Shown piece by piece: positions 44,518 to 54,247 of a stretch of DNA of 64,000 nt. The stretch lies in contig NZ_VOPH01000001.1 of assembly GCF_009765275.1 (NCBI RefSeq), positions 124,001-188,000 on the forward strand, in the 5' to 3' direction. The stretch's first letter is position 1; each line of letters starts with the position of its first letter. The DNA is from Chachezhania sediminis (GTDB lineage Bacteria; Pseudomonadota; Alphaproteobacteria; Rhodobacterales; Rhodobacteraceae). The notes under the pieces were generated by a model. That model was not told the origin of the DNA. It saw nothing but the letters and a program-made list of their open reading frames with translations, and ran no database searches. The position numbers and the translations under genes are program-made.

Positions 44518-46047
44518 ATGGTGTCCCTCTACGATCGCGGCGCCCCGGCGCCCTGCCCCGCTTCCTTCAACATGGCCGCTCATGTGCTGGGCCGTGCCGC
44601 CTCTGTCCCCGACAAGACGGCGCTTGCCGTGCTTGGCCCCGACGGGGCCCGGACCTGGACCTATGCAGCGCTGGAAGCGGCCGTCCGCGGCACCGGCACG
44701 GGCCTCTTGCAGGCAGGCCTTGCCCCCGGCGACATCGTCCTGATGCGGCTGGGCAATACGGTCGACTTCCCCATCGCCTATCTGGGCGCGCTGGCCGCCG
44801 GCCTGGTGCCGGTCCCCACCTCGTCTCAGCTGACAACGCCGGAAGTCGCCAAGATGCTGGCCGACCTGTCCCCCGCCGCCGTGCTGCACGCGCCCGAGGC
44901 CGCGACGGCCCCCCACGACCGGACCATCCCGCTGGACCAATTGCAGGCCATGCGCGCGCTGCCGCCCTGCGACTGGCAGATGGGGGATCCGGACCGGCTG
45001 GGCTATATCGTCTATACCTCCGGCACCTCGGGCAAGCCGCGGGCCGTGGGCCACGCGCACCGTGCGATCTGGGCGCGCCGGATGATGATCGACGGCTGGT
45101 ACGGCCTGACGGGCGAAGACCGACTGCTCCATGCCGGCGCCTTCAACTGGACCTTCACGCTGGGCACCGGGCTGATGGATCCCTGGACCATGGGCGCCAC
45201 GGCGCTGATCCCGGAACCCGGCACCGATCTTGGCGCGCTGCCCGATCTTCTGGCGCAGCACCAGGCCACGATCTTTGCCGCGGCCCCCGGGGTTTACCGC
45301 AAGATCCTGACGGGCCGCGACCGGATCCCGCTGCCCGCGCTGCGCCATGGTCTGACGGCCGGCGAAAAGCTGTCGAAGCCGCTCCACATGGCGTGGAAGA
45401 CCGCCACGGGGACCGAGCTTTACGAGGCTTACGGCATGTCGGAGTGTTCGACCTTCATCTCGTCCAGCCCATCGCACCCGGTGCGGGGCGACACGCTGGG
45501 CCGGCCGCAGAAGGGGCGTCGCGTGGCGATCCTGAAGGCCGGCGACACCGACGACACCCAGCCCCTTCCCAATGCCAGCGAGGGTGTGATCGCCATCCAC
45601 CGGTCGGATCCGGGGTTGATGCTGGGCTATCTGAATGCGCCGGAAGACACCGCCGCCCGCTTCCGCGGCGACTGGTTCGTCACCGGCGATCTGGGCGCGA
45701 TGGCGGAAGACGGAGAGATTTCCTATCTGGGCCGGGCGGACGACATGATGAATGCCGGCGGCTTCCGGGTGTCCCCGCTGGAGGTAGAGGCCGCGCTGGC
45801 GCCCCATCCGGGCATCACGGCCGTCGGCGTCACGGATGTGGAGGTCAAGGCCGACACAAGGATCATCGTCGCCTTCTATACCGGTCCCGAACCGCTGGAC
45901 GAGTCAGCCCTTGCAGCTTATGCTGAGGAACGGATCGCGCGGTACAAGCTGCCGCGCGCCTTCGTGCACCTGTCGGAATTGCCGGCAGGCGCCAATGGCA
46001 AACTCTCGCGTCGTGCCTTGCGTGGACTGTTCCCCAAACGCACCTGA
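44518..46047 (+). CDS. Acyl-CoA synthetase (AMP-forming; benzoate-CoA-ligase-like)
   Basis: ANL ligase (509 aa) activating a small or aromatic acid. Motifs are IVYTSGTSGKPRAVGHAHR near residue 170, YEAYGMSECSTF, TGDLGAM, GRADDMMNAGGFRVSPLEVE, and the terminal catalytic Lys in PAGANGKLSRRAL. The ATG at 44518 follows a G-rich site. It is transcribed away from the XRE-cupin regulator. Which acid it uses is not evident; the shortness and hinge motif resemble benzoate/short-chain ligases. Confidence 0.9.
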   Translation: MVSLYDRGAPAPCPASFNMAAHVLGRAASVPDKTALAVLGPDGARTWTYAALEAAVRGTGTGLLQAGLAPGDIVLMRLGNTVDFPIAYLGALAAGLVPVPTSSQLTTPEVAKMLADLSPAAVLHAPEAATAPHDRTIPLDQLQAMRALPPCDWQMGDPDRLGYIVYTSGTSGKPRAVGHAHRAIWARRMMIDGWYGLTGEDRLLHAGAFNWTFTLGTGLMDPWTMGATALIPEPGTDLGALPDLLAQHQATIFAAAPGVYRKILTGRDRIPLPALRHGLTAGEKLSKPLHMAWKTATGTELYEAYGMSECSTFISSSPSHPVRGDTLGRPQKGRRVAILKAGDTDDTQPLPNASEGVIAIHRSDPGLMLGYLNAPEDTAARFRGDWFVTGDLGAMAEDGEISYLGRADDMMNAGGFRVSPLEVEAALAPHPGITAVGVTDVEVKADTRIIVAFYTGPEPLDESALAAYAEERIARYKLPRAFVHLSELPAGANGKLSRRALRGLFPKRT

Positions 46048-46110
46048 TCTGACGAGACCCGGCCGACTGCACCGGCAAGGCATAAGTGTGCCCTGACGGG
46101 GAAACGGAGC

Positions 46111-46809
46111 ATGATGAGCGACCAGACCGACACCGTGGAGACCGCCGACGGCACCGGACCGTCCGTCCCGCCCGTGCGCCTGGACATCCTGTCGGACCCG
46201 ATCTGCCCGTGGTGTTTCATCGGCAAGACGATGCTGGACCAGGCCCTGGCGCAGGTGCCGGACCATCCGTTCACCATCGAATGGCATCCGTTCCAGCTGA
46301 ACCCCGATATGCCCGCCGGCGGCATGGACCGCCGCGACTATCTGGAAGCCAAGTTCGGCGGCCAGCAGGGCGCGGTGAAGGCCTATCTGCCCGTCGTCGA
46401 AAAGGCGGCCGAGGCCGGGCTGACCATCGACTTCGAAGCGATGGAACGCACGCCCAACACGCTGGACGCGCACCGGCTGATCCACTGGGCCGGGATCGAG
46501 GGCCACCAGCAGGAAGCCGTCGATGCCCTGTTCCGCGCCTATTTCCAGGAAGGACGCGACATCGGCGACCACGAGGTGCTGGGCGACATCGCCGACACGA
46601 TCGGGCTGGACGCGGCCGTCGTGCGCAGGCTCCTCGATTCGGACGCGGACAAGGACGACATCCGCGCGCGCGATGCCCACAGCCGCAAGATGGGCGTGAC
46701 ATCCGTCCCGACCTTCATCGTGGCAGGCAAGCATGCCGTGCCCGGCGCCCAGCCGGCAGAGCTGTGGGTCAAGGTGATCGAGGAACTGAAGTCCGGCGCC
46801 CTGGCCTGA
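46111..46809 (+). CDS. DsbA family oxidoreductase, FrnE-like
   Basis: Cytoplasmic thioredoxin-fold protein (232 aa) of the FrnE/2-hydroxychromene-isomerase group. The active site CPWC is at about residue 31 (LSDPICPWCFIGK), the inserted helical domain follows, and the cis-Pro loop is GVTSVPTFIVAGK. No signal peptide is seen. ATG at 46111 or 46114. It follows the ligase by 63 bases and may be co-transcribed; FrnE proteins act as disulfide isomerases in oxidative stress. Confidence 0.9.
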   Translation: MMSDQTDTVETADGTGPSVPPVRLDILSDPICPWCFIGKTMLDQALAQVPDHPFTIEWHPFQLNPDMPAGGMDRRDYLEAKFGGQQGAVKAYLPVVEKAAEAGLTIDFEAMERTPNTLDAHRLIHWAGIEGHQQEAVDALFRAYFQEGRDIGDHEVLGDIADTIGLDAAVVRRLLDSDADKDDIRARDAHSRKMGVTSVPTFIVAGKHAVPGAQPAELWVKVIEELKSGALA

Positions 46810-46978
46810 GGTCGCGGCCGGGCCACGGGCCCGGCTTCACAAAGGTTTCGCGCCGACCATCCGAATATTTCGCGCGGGCCGTCCGCTGTCTGGTCGTCAC
46901 ACGCGGACCCGGCCTGCCGAATGCGCACAGATGTCCCGAGCATTCCCGAAATGCTGCTGTGCAGAATTGCGCAGATGC

Positions 46979-46993
46979 ATCAACTTCGTTGAT
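46979..46993. promoter_or_regulatory. Short palindrome upstream of the efflux gene
   Basis: ATCAAC-TTC-GTTGAT, 6-bp arms, lies 57 bases before the Bcr/CflA start in an otherwise A/T-enriched leader. It could be an operator (for example MarR-type), but no regulator gene is adjacent. Confidence 0.35.
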
Positions 46994-47049
46994 AGTGGTG
47001 TCGTAACGGCCGCCGTGCTACCGCCAATGGCAATGTGAAAGGCTTTCCA

Positions 47050-48285
47050 ATGAACGTCGGTATTTCTCGTGTCGAGCTGGTCGCTCTGCTGGCGGTGATG
47101 TTCGCGTCCATCGCGTTTTCGATCGATGCCATGCTGCCGGCCCTGCCGGACATCGGCGCCGAGCTGAGCGCCGGGCACACCAACCGGGCGCCGCTGATCC
47201 TGAACATTTTCGTCATCGGTCTTGGACTGGGAACGCTGATCGTGGGACCGGTGTCCGACGCCATCGGGCGGCGCACGACGATCACGATTGGGATCCTGAT
47301 CTATATCGTGGGCGCGGTGCTGTCCTGGCAGGCGCAGTCGCTGGAAATGCTGCTGGTTGCGCGTCTTCTGCAGGGTGCGGGCGCTGCGGCCCCGCGCGTG
47401 GTGGGAACCGCCGTCCTGCGCGACCTGTTCCACGGGCGCGAGATGGCCAAGCTGATCTCGATCGTCATGATGATCTTCGTGCTGTTCCCGGCCTTCGCGC
47501 CGCTGATCGGCACCGCCATCATCTCGGTCGCGGGCTGGCGCGGGATCTTCCTGGGCTTCGTGATCTTCGCCGTCGTCCAGCTGATCTGGGTCCGCATCCG
47601 CCTGCCGGAAACGCTGCCCCCCGAACGCCGCCGCCCGATGCGCCGGCACGAGATCGCGGCCGCCGTCCGCGAACTGGCGTCGAACCCGACCGTGCGGCTG
47701 TCGACCGTGGTGCAGGCACTGGCCATGGGCACCATGTTCACCATGCTGATGATGGTTCAGCCGGTCTTCTTCGACCTGTTCGACATGGCGGAAAGCTTTC
47801 CCCGCTGGTTTGCCATGGTGGCCCTGTTCTCGGGCGCGGCCAGCCTGCTGAACGCCAGTCTGGTCGTTCGGCTGGGCATGCGCCGGCTGGTCATCGTGTC
47901 GATGTCCGGACAGGTGGTCGTCGGCACGGTCATCGCGATCTATGCCGCCTACAACCCGACCATGACGGGGGCCTTCCCGCTATACCTGCTGTGGATGTGT
48001 TCGGTCTTTGCCATGGTCGGCCTGACCGTCGGCAACCTGAACGCCATCGCCCTGGAACCGGTCGGCCATATCGCGGGCACCGCGGCATCTGTCGTGGCGG
48101 CGCTGTCGACGATCACGGCGTCGGTCCTGGCGATCCCCGTGGGCATGACCTTTAACGGCTGGCTGACACCGCCCGCGATCGGCATCGTCATCATGTGCGC
48201 CGTCGGCGTCTGGCTGATGCGGGTCATGGAACGGTCCGAAGGCCGGCTGGGCGGCGCCCCCAGCGCGGCGCACCACCCACACTGA
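47050..48285 (+). CDS. MFS efflux protein, Bcr/CflA family
   Basis: Twelve-helix proton-driven exporter (411 aa) of the DHA1 Bcr/CflA drug-resistance family. Landmarks are the first helix FSIDAMLPALPDIGAEL, motif A GPVSDAIGRRTT between helices 2 and 3, and motif C-like RLLQGAGAAAPRVVGTAVLRD. ATG at 47050 has AAAGG 8 bases before it; the GTG at 47035 overlaps that site. Likely exports small toxic compounds or amino acid derivatives. Confidence 0.92.
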   Translation: MNVGISRVELVALLAVMFASIAFSIDAMLPALPDIGAELSAGHTNRAPLILNIFVIGLGLGTLIVGPVSDAIGRRTTITIGILIYIVGAVLSWQAQSLEMLLVARLLQGAGAAAPRVVGTAVLRDLFHGREMAKLISIVMMIFVLFPAFAPLIGTAIISVAGWRGIFLGFVIFAVVQLIWVRIRLPETLPPERRRPMRRHEIAAAVRELASNPTVRLSTVVQALAMGTMFTMLMMVQPVFFDLFDMAESFPRWFAMVALFSGAASLLNASLVVRLGMRRLVIVSMSGQVVVGTVIAIYAAYNPTMTGAFPLYLLWMCSVFAMVGLTVGNLNAIALEPVGHIAGTAASVVAALSTITASVLAIPVGMTFNGWLTPPAIGIVIMCAVGVWLMRVMERSEGRLGGAPSAAHHPH

Positions 48286-48397
48286 ACGTGTTGCGACCGC
48301 GACCCCTGACCGGGCCGCGGCGTTTGCGCCCAGCGGAGGACATTCCGCCAGCGGGCAGAGTGCGCTAGGTTTCCCGTACTCACGAGGGAGCGCGCCC

Positions 48398-50089
48398 ATG
48401 TCCGGCTATGACTACGATCTTGGCACCTACAGCTGTCCCGTCACCACGACCTCGGTCGAGGCGCAGGCCTGGTTCGACCGCGGCCTGATCTGGACCTATG
48501 GCTACAACCATGGCGAGGCGGTGAAGTGCTTCCGGCGCGCGCTGGAACACGACCACGACTGTGCGATGGCGCATTGGGGCGTGGCCTATGCCTCGGGCCC
48601 CAATTACAACATGCCTTGGAAGCGTTACGACGACGCCGGCCGGGCCGCGGCGCTGGCGGAATGCCGTGCAGCGACCAAGGCGGCGCTGGGCGCCATGGCC
48701 CGGCGACAGGTGACCCCGGTCGAGGCCGCGCTGATCGATGCCCTGCCCGCCCGCTATCCGCAGTCGACGCCCGAACCCCACATGCACGACTGGGACCACG
48801 ATTTCGCCGACGCGATGCGGCAGGCCTTCGCGGCCCATCCCGATCACATGGACCTTCGCACGGTCTATGTGGAAGCCCTGCTGAACCTGACACCCTGGCA
48901 GATGTGGAACCTGCCCAAGGCGGCGCCCGCCGACGGTGCCGCGACCCTGGAAGCGCAGAAGGTGCTGGAAGATGCCTTTGCCAGTGTGCCCGGCGCCATG
49001 GCGCATCCGGGGCTGCTGCACCTTTATGTCCACCTGATGGAAATGTCGCCCTTCCCGGAAAAGGCGCTGAAGGCGTCGGACGTTCTGCGCACGCTGGTGC
49101 CCGATGCCGGGCACCTGGTCCACATGGGCACCCATATCGACGTGCTGTGCGGCCACTATCATAATGTCGTCCACTGGAACCAGGTGGCCGCCGCGGCGGA
49201 CCGCAAGTACTTCGACCGCGAAGGCGCCTACAACATCTATTCCGGCTACCGGATGCACGACTATCACTTCATCATCTACGGCGCGATGTTCCTGGGCCAG
49301 TTCCAGCCCGCGATCGATGCCATCCGCGAAATGTGGGAAACGGTGCCGGAGGAGATGATCCGCATCGTTTCGCCCCCCATGGCCGACTATTACGAAAGCT
49401 ACCTGGCGATGGAGCCGCATATCCACGTTCGCTTTGGCCGCTGGGAAGACGCCATCGCCATGAAGCTGCCCGAGGATCCCGAGCTCTACTGCACCCTGAC
49501 GGCCTATACCCACTATGCCCGGACCGTTGGCTATGCCGCAACCGGACGCGTGGCCGAAGCGGAACTGGAGGAGCAGAAGTTCCTCGACGCCTGCGCGCGG
49601 GTGCCGGAAAGCCGCCTGATGCACAACAACCGCGTCGTCGACCTGCTGGCCGTGGCCCGGGAAATGGCCCGGGGCGAGATCGAGTATCGCAAGGGGAACT
49701 ATGACGAAGCCTGGGCCGCTCTGCGCCGGTCGGTCGCGCTGGACGATGCGCTGCCCTATGACGAGCCCTGGGGCTGGATGCAGCCCACCCGCCATGCGCT
49801 GGGCGCACTGATGTTCGAACAAGGCCTCGTGGCCGAGGCCGAGGCGGTCTATCGCGAGGATCTGGGACTGGGCGGGCAGCTGTCCCGCGCGACCGTGCAC
49901 CCTGATAACGTCTGGAGCCTGCGGGGCCTTTACGACTGCCTGAAGGCGCGCGGCGAAACCGTGGAGCTCGTACAGATCCGGCAGCGGCTGGACCTGGCGC
50001 TGGCCCGGGCCGACCGGGCGGTTGCGGCGTCTTGTTTCTGTGCACAGGCCGCGATGAAGGTCGCGGCACCGGCCTGCTGCGCCAGCTGA
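48398..50089 (+). CDS. His-rich TPR-repeat protein of unknown function
   Basis: Soluble cytoplasmic protein (563 aa) made largely of tetratricopeptide-type helices (clear at about 22-60, 350-400 and 425-475). Two central segments are unusually rich in His: HMHDWDHDF near residue 128 and VHMGTHIDVLCGHYHNVVHW near residue 245. The tail ends in cysteines (SCFCAQ, ACCAS). These look like metal or heme ligands embedded in a TPR scaffold, but I know of no characterised member. GAGGGAG lies before the ATG. Downstream gene is convergent. Confidence 0.8.
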   Translation: MSGYDYDLGTYSCPVTTTSVEAQAWFDRGLIWTYGYNHGEAVKCFRRALEHDHDCAMAHWGVAYASGPNYNMPWKRYDDAGRAAALAECRAATKAALGAMARRQVTPVEAALIDALPARYPQSTPEPHMHDWDHDFADAMRQAFAAHPDHMDLRTVYVEALLNLTPWQMWNLPKAAPADGAATLEAQKVLEDAFASVPGAMAHPGLLHLYVHLMEMSPFPEKALKASDVLRTLVPDAGHLVHMGTHIDVLCGHYHNVVHWNQVAAAADRKYFDREGAYNIYSGYRMHDYHFIIYGAMFLGQFQPAIDAIREMWETVPEEMIRIVSPPMADYYESYLAMEPHIHVRFGRWEDAIAMKLPEDPELYCTLTAYTHYARTVGYAATGRVAEAELEEQKFLDACARVPESRLMHNNRVVDLLAVAREMARGEIEYRKGNYDEAWAALRRSVALDDALPYDEPWGWMQPTRHALGALMFEQGLVAEAEAVYREDLGLGGQLSRATVHPDNVWSLRGLYDCLKARGETVELVQIRQRLDLALARADRAVAASCFCAQAAMKVAAPACCAS

Positions 50090-50148
50090 AGCATTCCGAA
50101 TACTGGCCGGCCTACGCCGACCGGATCGGCGCAGGACCGGGCGTGGCC

Positions 50149-51021
50149 CTAGCGGGCCAGCCCCTGCCGGAAGGTGCGATAGAACGGGGTCCAGTCCAGC
50201 AACTGCTTGGCCCGCACATTCGACAGCCGGAACGACGGCAGCGTTTCCGCCCCGCCTTCCCGCATGCCGATGTGACCCGAGGATTCCATCACGTGGTGGA
50301 ACAGCGTCCGCCATGTGACCGGTTCATCGTCGCAGACGATCATCGTGCCGCCCGCGGGCCAGAGTTTCAGCGCCGCCGCGGCCGCATTGGCCATGTCGGC
50401 GACATGGACCAGCGAGACATAGCCGCTGCCGTCGCCCGGCAACTTCATCCGGCCGCGGGCGGCCTGTTCGAACCAGTGATCGTCCTTGCCGGTGCCGGGG
50501 CCATAGAACAGCCCGCCCCGCAGGATCAGCCATTCCAGGCCGGAACTGCGCACGCGGTCTTCCATCGTTAGGGCCGCGGCAAAGGCACGGGTCGCCACGG
50601 TATCCTCGTTCGACTGGTAATACTGGTCCTCGTCGCCCCAGCGATCGTCGCCGGTGGCGTTGACCATGCCGATGCTGTGCTGAAGCATCCGGGTGGTGCC
50701 GGCGCGGCGGCAGGCCTCGATCAGCGACAGCGTGCCCTTTTCCCGCAGGATGTCGTTGGCGGCAAAGTTGCCGCGCCCCGACGGGCCCGGCAGGGCCGAG
50801 GTCAGGTTGACCACCGTGTTGCAGCCTTCGATCGCATAGGCCACGGCGTCGGTGTCGAAGATGTCGGCAGTCCGGATTTCGCACCCGCACGCACGGGCGG
50901 TGCCCGCGGCATCGGGGCGGCGGACGATGGCCCTGACGGAATGACCGGCATCGCAGAGCACCGGGATCAGGTGCCGGGCAAAGACGCCGTTGGCGCCCAG
51001 GATTGCAATGGTTTCGGTCAT
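50149..51021 (-). CDS. Atypical SDR (NAD(P)-binding epimerase/NmrA-like)
   Basis: Extended/atypical short-chain dehydrogenase (290 aa). The nucleotide motif IAILGANGVFARHLI is at residues 5-19 (GxxGxxx form), followed by IRTADIFDTDAVAYAIEGCNTVVNL, the usual Asp-loop of NAD(P)-binding epimerases. The classical YxxxK is not obvious in mid-protein, so a sensor or reductase role is possible. ATG at 51021 is chosen over the longer reading to 51090. Confidence 0.85.
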   Translation of the reverse strand: MTETIAILGANGVFARHLIPVLCDAGHSVRAIVRRPDAAGTARACGCEIRTADIFDTDAVAYAIEGCNTVVNLTSALPGPSGRGNFAANDILREKGTLSLIEACRRAGTTRMLQHSIGMVNATGDDRWGDEDQYYQSNEDTVATRAFAAALTMEDRVRSSGLEWLILRGGLFYGPGTGKDDHWFEQAARGRMKLPGDGSGYVSLVHVADMANAAAAALKLWPAGGTMIVCDDEPVTWRTLFHHVMESSGHIGMREGGAETLPSFRLSNVRAKQLLDWTPFYRTFRQGLAR

Positions 51022-51359
51022 CGGCAGCACTTTCCCCGGGTCCGAACTCTTTTTCAGCCTTGCTGTCCAGCCTGTCGGCCGGGCGCGCAAAAGGTATGGC
51101 GACGGTTGAGTTCTGCCCGCCGTCGCCTTTCCGTGTCCTCTCGAAGCGTCACCCGTCCCGATGCCGCCTGGGCCCCGCCGGTCATGCCGGCAGCGCCAGT
51201 CACCTCACCTGTGCAACCGCACCCAATGCGGCCGCCGATGTCCCTTGCCGGTTGCCCGGTGACAGAAGATCTCCACCCCTTCTGCGGGGACCAGGTTCGG
51301 TATGGATCCGGGCACCGGGGCGGCGGGGTCGTCCCGCCGGCCGCGGCCGGCCGGATCCG
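51022..51359. other. Non-coding stretch between the SDR and PBP1A genes
   Basis: No supported gene. A few GC-rich inverted repeats are present (for example GCCGGCCGCGGCCGGC near 51340, just beyond the PBP1A stop) and could end its transcript, without a T-run. Confidence 0.35.
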
Positions 51360-53915
51360 TCAGTATAGTCCGCCGGAACTGATCGTTCCGACACTGGCCC
51401 GAGGACCGACATAGGCCTTCTTGCCAGATGTGCTTTCTACCGTCCCGCCCTGACGACCGGCCAGCACCTCGTCAAAGAGACGCGTATTGGCCGTCATCGC
51501 GAAGCCGCCATCGTAAGTCCGGCCGAAGATCGTGTTGACCCCGTCGCGGAAGTATTCGGCCACGACGTAATCGCCTTCGGCATTGTCGGCCATCTGCTCG
51601 CCGGTGATGCGGTTGATCTTAATGAAGTGGCCGCCCGGCGGCACCTCGAATTCGCCGCCGCCGTATTTCTTCACGGCTTCGGTCATGAACGCCTGGAATA
51701 CCGGGCCGCACATGCCGCCGCCGGATGCGCCCCGTCCCATCGAATGCGGAGAATCGTACCCGATATAGCAGCCCGCGACGATGTTCGACGTGAAGCCGAT
51801 GAACCAGACGTCGCGCGCATCGTTGGTGGTGCCCGTCTTGCCCGCGGTGGGCACCGGCAGGTTTACCGTGCGCGAGGCGGTTCCGCGTTCCACCACCCCC
51901 TGCATCATCGAGGTCAGCTGGTAGGCGGTGATCGGGTCCATCACGCGTTCGCGGTCCGACACGATCCGGGGCGCTTTGCCGCCGTCCAGTTCGACCATCT
52001 GGCATTCCAGGCACTGGCGCTTGTCGTGGCGATAGATCGTGCGACCATACCGGTCCTGGATCCGGTCGACCAGCGTGGGCTCCACACGTTCGCCGCCGTT
52101 GGCGAACATCGCATAGGCCGCAACCATGCGGTACAGCGTCGTCTCCTCGGACCCCAGTGCGGAGGCCAGGTAACCGCCCATCTTGTCGTAGACACCGAAT
52201 TTTTCAGCATAGCCCGCGACGATGGGCATGCCCACCTCCTGCGCCAGACGGACGGTCATCAGGTTCCGCGACCGTTCGATGCCGGTCCGCAGCGGCGCGG
52301 GCCCGTAATACTTGTTCGATGCGTTCTTCGGACGCCACAGGCCCTGGGGCGTGTTCACCTCGATCGGCGCATCGACGACGATGGTCGCGGGCGTATAGCC
52401 GGAATCCAGCGCCGCGGCATAGACGAAGGGCTTGAACGACGATCCCGGCTGACGCATCGCCTGTGTCGCGCGGTTATAGACCGAATCCTGGTACGAGAAA
52501 CCGCCCTGCATCGCCAGAACGCGGCCGGTGTTGACATCCATCGCCATGAACGCGCCCTGCACCCGCGGGATCTGCCGCAGCGTCCAGCGGATGAACTCGC
52601 CCGTGTTGTCGTCGGTCATCCGCCGGACATAGACGACATCGCCGACGTCCAGCAGATCGCCCGCCACCTTGGCCTGCCGGCCGCGAGAGCCGTCCTTGTT
52701 GACCTTGCGTGCCCACTGCACGTCCTTGGCGGGGATCCAGTTTCCGCCTTCGGCATTCGGCACGCCTTCGATCCCGATGCGCGCGTCGGAACTTCCGACC
52801 TCCAGGACCACGGCGGGGAACCAAGGCCCTTCGGAGGTGTCGATGTCGCGCGGGATATCCGCGGCGGCCAGCGCCTCGCGCCAGTCACCGGCCAGCTCCT
52901 CGGGCGTCAGGGTCGCTTCGGTCCCGTGCCACAGGCCCAGGCTGCGGTCGTATTTTTCCAGCCCGTCCCGCAGCGCATAGGCGGCCTTGACCTGCATTTC
53001 CTCGTCGATGGTGGCGCGCACCGTCAGACCGCCGGTAAAGAACTCGCCCTCTCCGAACGTGTCGGTGACCTGGCGCCGGATTTCGTCCGTGAAATAGTCC
53101 CGCGGCGGCAGAGCCATGCGGAAGCTTTCGAAATCGCCGTTCTGCACCGATTGCAGCGGCGCGGCACGCTCGACCTCGTATTCTTCCTTGGTCAGGTAGC
53201 CGTTCTGGTACATTTCGCGCAGCACGTAGTTGCGGCGCGCCAGCAGGCGCTCCTTGCGGCGGACCGGGTGATAGTCCGACGGCGCCTTGGGCATCGAGGC
53301 CAGCATAGCCGCCTCGTGCGGGGCCAGTTCCGCCAGCGTCTTGTTGAAATAGGTCTGCGAGGCGGCGGCCACGCCATAGGAGTTCTGACCCAGGAAGATC
53401 TCGTTCAGATAGAGCTCCAGGATCTGGTCCTTGGTCAGCGTGTTCTCCAGCCGTGCGGCCAGGATGATTTCCTTGATCTTCCGTTCCGCTTGCCGGTCGC
53501 CGGACAGAAGGAAGTTCTTCACCACCTGTTGCGGGATGGTCGAGGCGCCCCGCACGTTCTGGCCGCGGGACTTCACCGCGTCGAACATGGCCGACAGGAT
53601 GCCCCGCGGGTCATAGCCGGCGTGGTGATAGAAATTCTTGTCCTCGGCCGAGATGAAGGCCTGCTTCACAAGGTCGGGAATTTCGTCGGCAGAAGCGAAA
53701 AGGCGCCGTTCGCGGGCGAATTCGTCGATCAGGTTCCCTTCGCCCGAATAAATCCGGCTGATCGTGGGCGGCTGGTACTGGGCCAGCGATTCGTGGCTGG
53801 GCAGGTCGCGGGCATACATCCAGAAGATGCCGCCGATGGTCAGCGCGACCATCAGAATGCCCAAGGCAACGAAGGAAAAGATCCCTCCGAAAAAAGACAA
53901 GACGAACCGTGTCAC
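51360..53915 (-). CDS. mrcA: Penicillin-binding protein 1A
   Basis: Bifunctional peptidoglycan glycosyltransferase/transpeptidase of the inner membrane. One N-terminal TM helix; GT51 domain with AFISAEDKNFYHHAGYDPRG and GASTIPQQVVKNFLL; an OB-like insert; transpeptidase with SSFK (nucleophile Ser), SRN and GKTGTTND. I prefer the GTG at 53915 (851 aa, MTRFVLSFFGGIFSF, like the family's usual N-terminus). The ATG at 53969 directly abuts a good sigma70 -10 box and so should lie upstream of, or at, the mRNA start. Confidence 0.93.
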   Translation of the reverse strand: MTRFVLSFFGGIFSFVALGILMVALTIGGIFWMYARDLPSHESLAQYQPPTISRIYSGEGNLIDEFARERRLFASADEIPDLVKQAFISAEDKNFYHHAGYDPRGILSAMFDAVKSRGQNVRGASTIPQQVVKNFLLSGDRQAERKIKEIILAARLENTLTKDQILELYLNEIFLGQNSYGVAAASQTYFNKTLAELAPHEAAMLASMPKAPSDYHPVRRKERLLARRNYVLREMYQNGYLTKEEYEVERAAPLQSVQNGDFESFRMALPPRDYFTDEIRRQVTDTFGEGEFFTGGLTVRATIDEEMQVKAAYALRDGLEKYDRSLGLWHGTEATLTPEELAGDWREALAAADIPRDIDTSEGPWFPAVVLEVGSSDARIGIEGVPNAEGGNWIPAKDVQWARKVNKDGSRGRQAKVAGDLLDVGDVVYVRRMTDDNTGEFIRWTLRQIPRVQGAFMAMDVNTGRVLAMQGGFSYQDSVYNRATQAMRQPGSSFKPFVYAAALDSGYTPATIVVDAPIEVNTPQGLWRPKNASNKYYGPAPLRTGIERSRNLMTVRLAQEVGMPIVAGYAEKFGVYDKMGGYLASALGSEETTLYRMVAAYAMFANGGERVEPTLVDRIQDRYGRTIYRHDKRQCLECQMVELDGGKAPRIVSDRERVMDPITAYQLTSMMQGVVERGTASRTVNLPVPTAGKTGTTNDARDVWFIGFTSNIVAGCYIGYDSPHSMGRGASGGGMCGPVFQAFMTEAVKKYGGGEFEVPPGGHFIKINRITGEQMADNAEGDYVVAEYFRDGVNTIFGRTYDGGFAMTANTRLFDEVLAGRQGGTVESTSGKKAYVGPRASVGTISSGGLY

Positions 53916-53969
53916 GAAAGCTGCTGCGCCTCTCAGGGAGACCCCGAGCACAAGGGGTCGGAACCTCAT

Positions 53970-53998
53970 TGTATAAAGCCGCAGGCACGAAGGGTCAA
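53970..53998 (-). promoter_or_regulatory. Sigma70 promoter of mrcA
   Basis: On the minus strand TTGACC (53998-53993) and TATACA (53975-53970) are 17 bases apart. The predicted mRNA start is near 53963, six bases inside the longest possible reading of mrcA, which argues for a downstream start codon. Confidence 0.65.
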
Positions 53999-54247
53999 AA
54001 CCGTTCCTTGCCCGTTTCGGCCGGATTATTCCGCACTGCGGTATCGGAGCGTTCTACTGTCCCTGCCCATCCGGCCGCAACCCGATACAGCCGGTTGTAT
54101 AGCGCCACGCCAGACACCCCTGCGTGATCGCATCGTGTTGCACCGGCAGCATGGGCCCGACAAGAGCCGGACGCGGCCGATCTCACGCCACGTTTACCGT
54201 GATGGTGACCCAGGGGGCTGAAGATCGGATTAACGTAGCGTCCTGCC

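Noticed and set aside
48380-50314. Open frame of 644 codons on the minus strand
   Set aside because: Antisense shadow of the TPR protein gene; no ribosome site and no recognisable domain.
51627-54221. Open frame of 864 codons on the plus strand
   Set aside because: Antisense shadow of mrcA with shadow-like composition; the minus strand encodes an unmistakable PBP1A.
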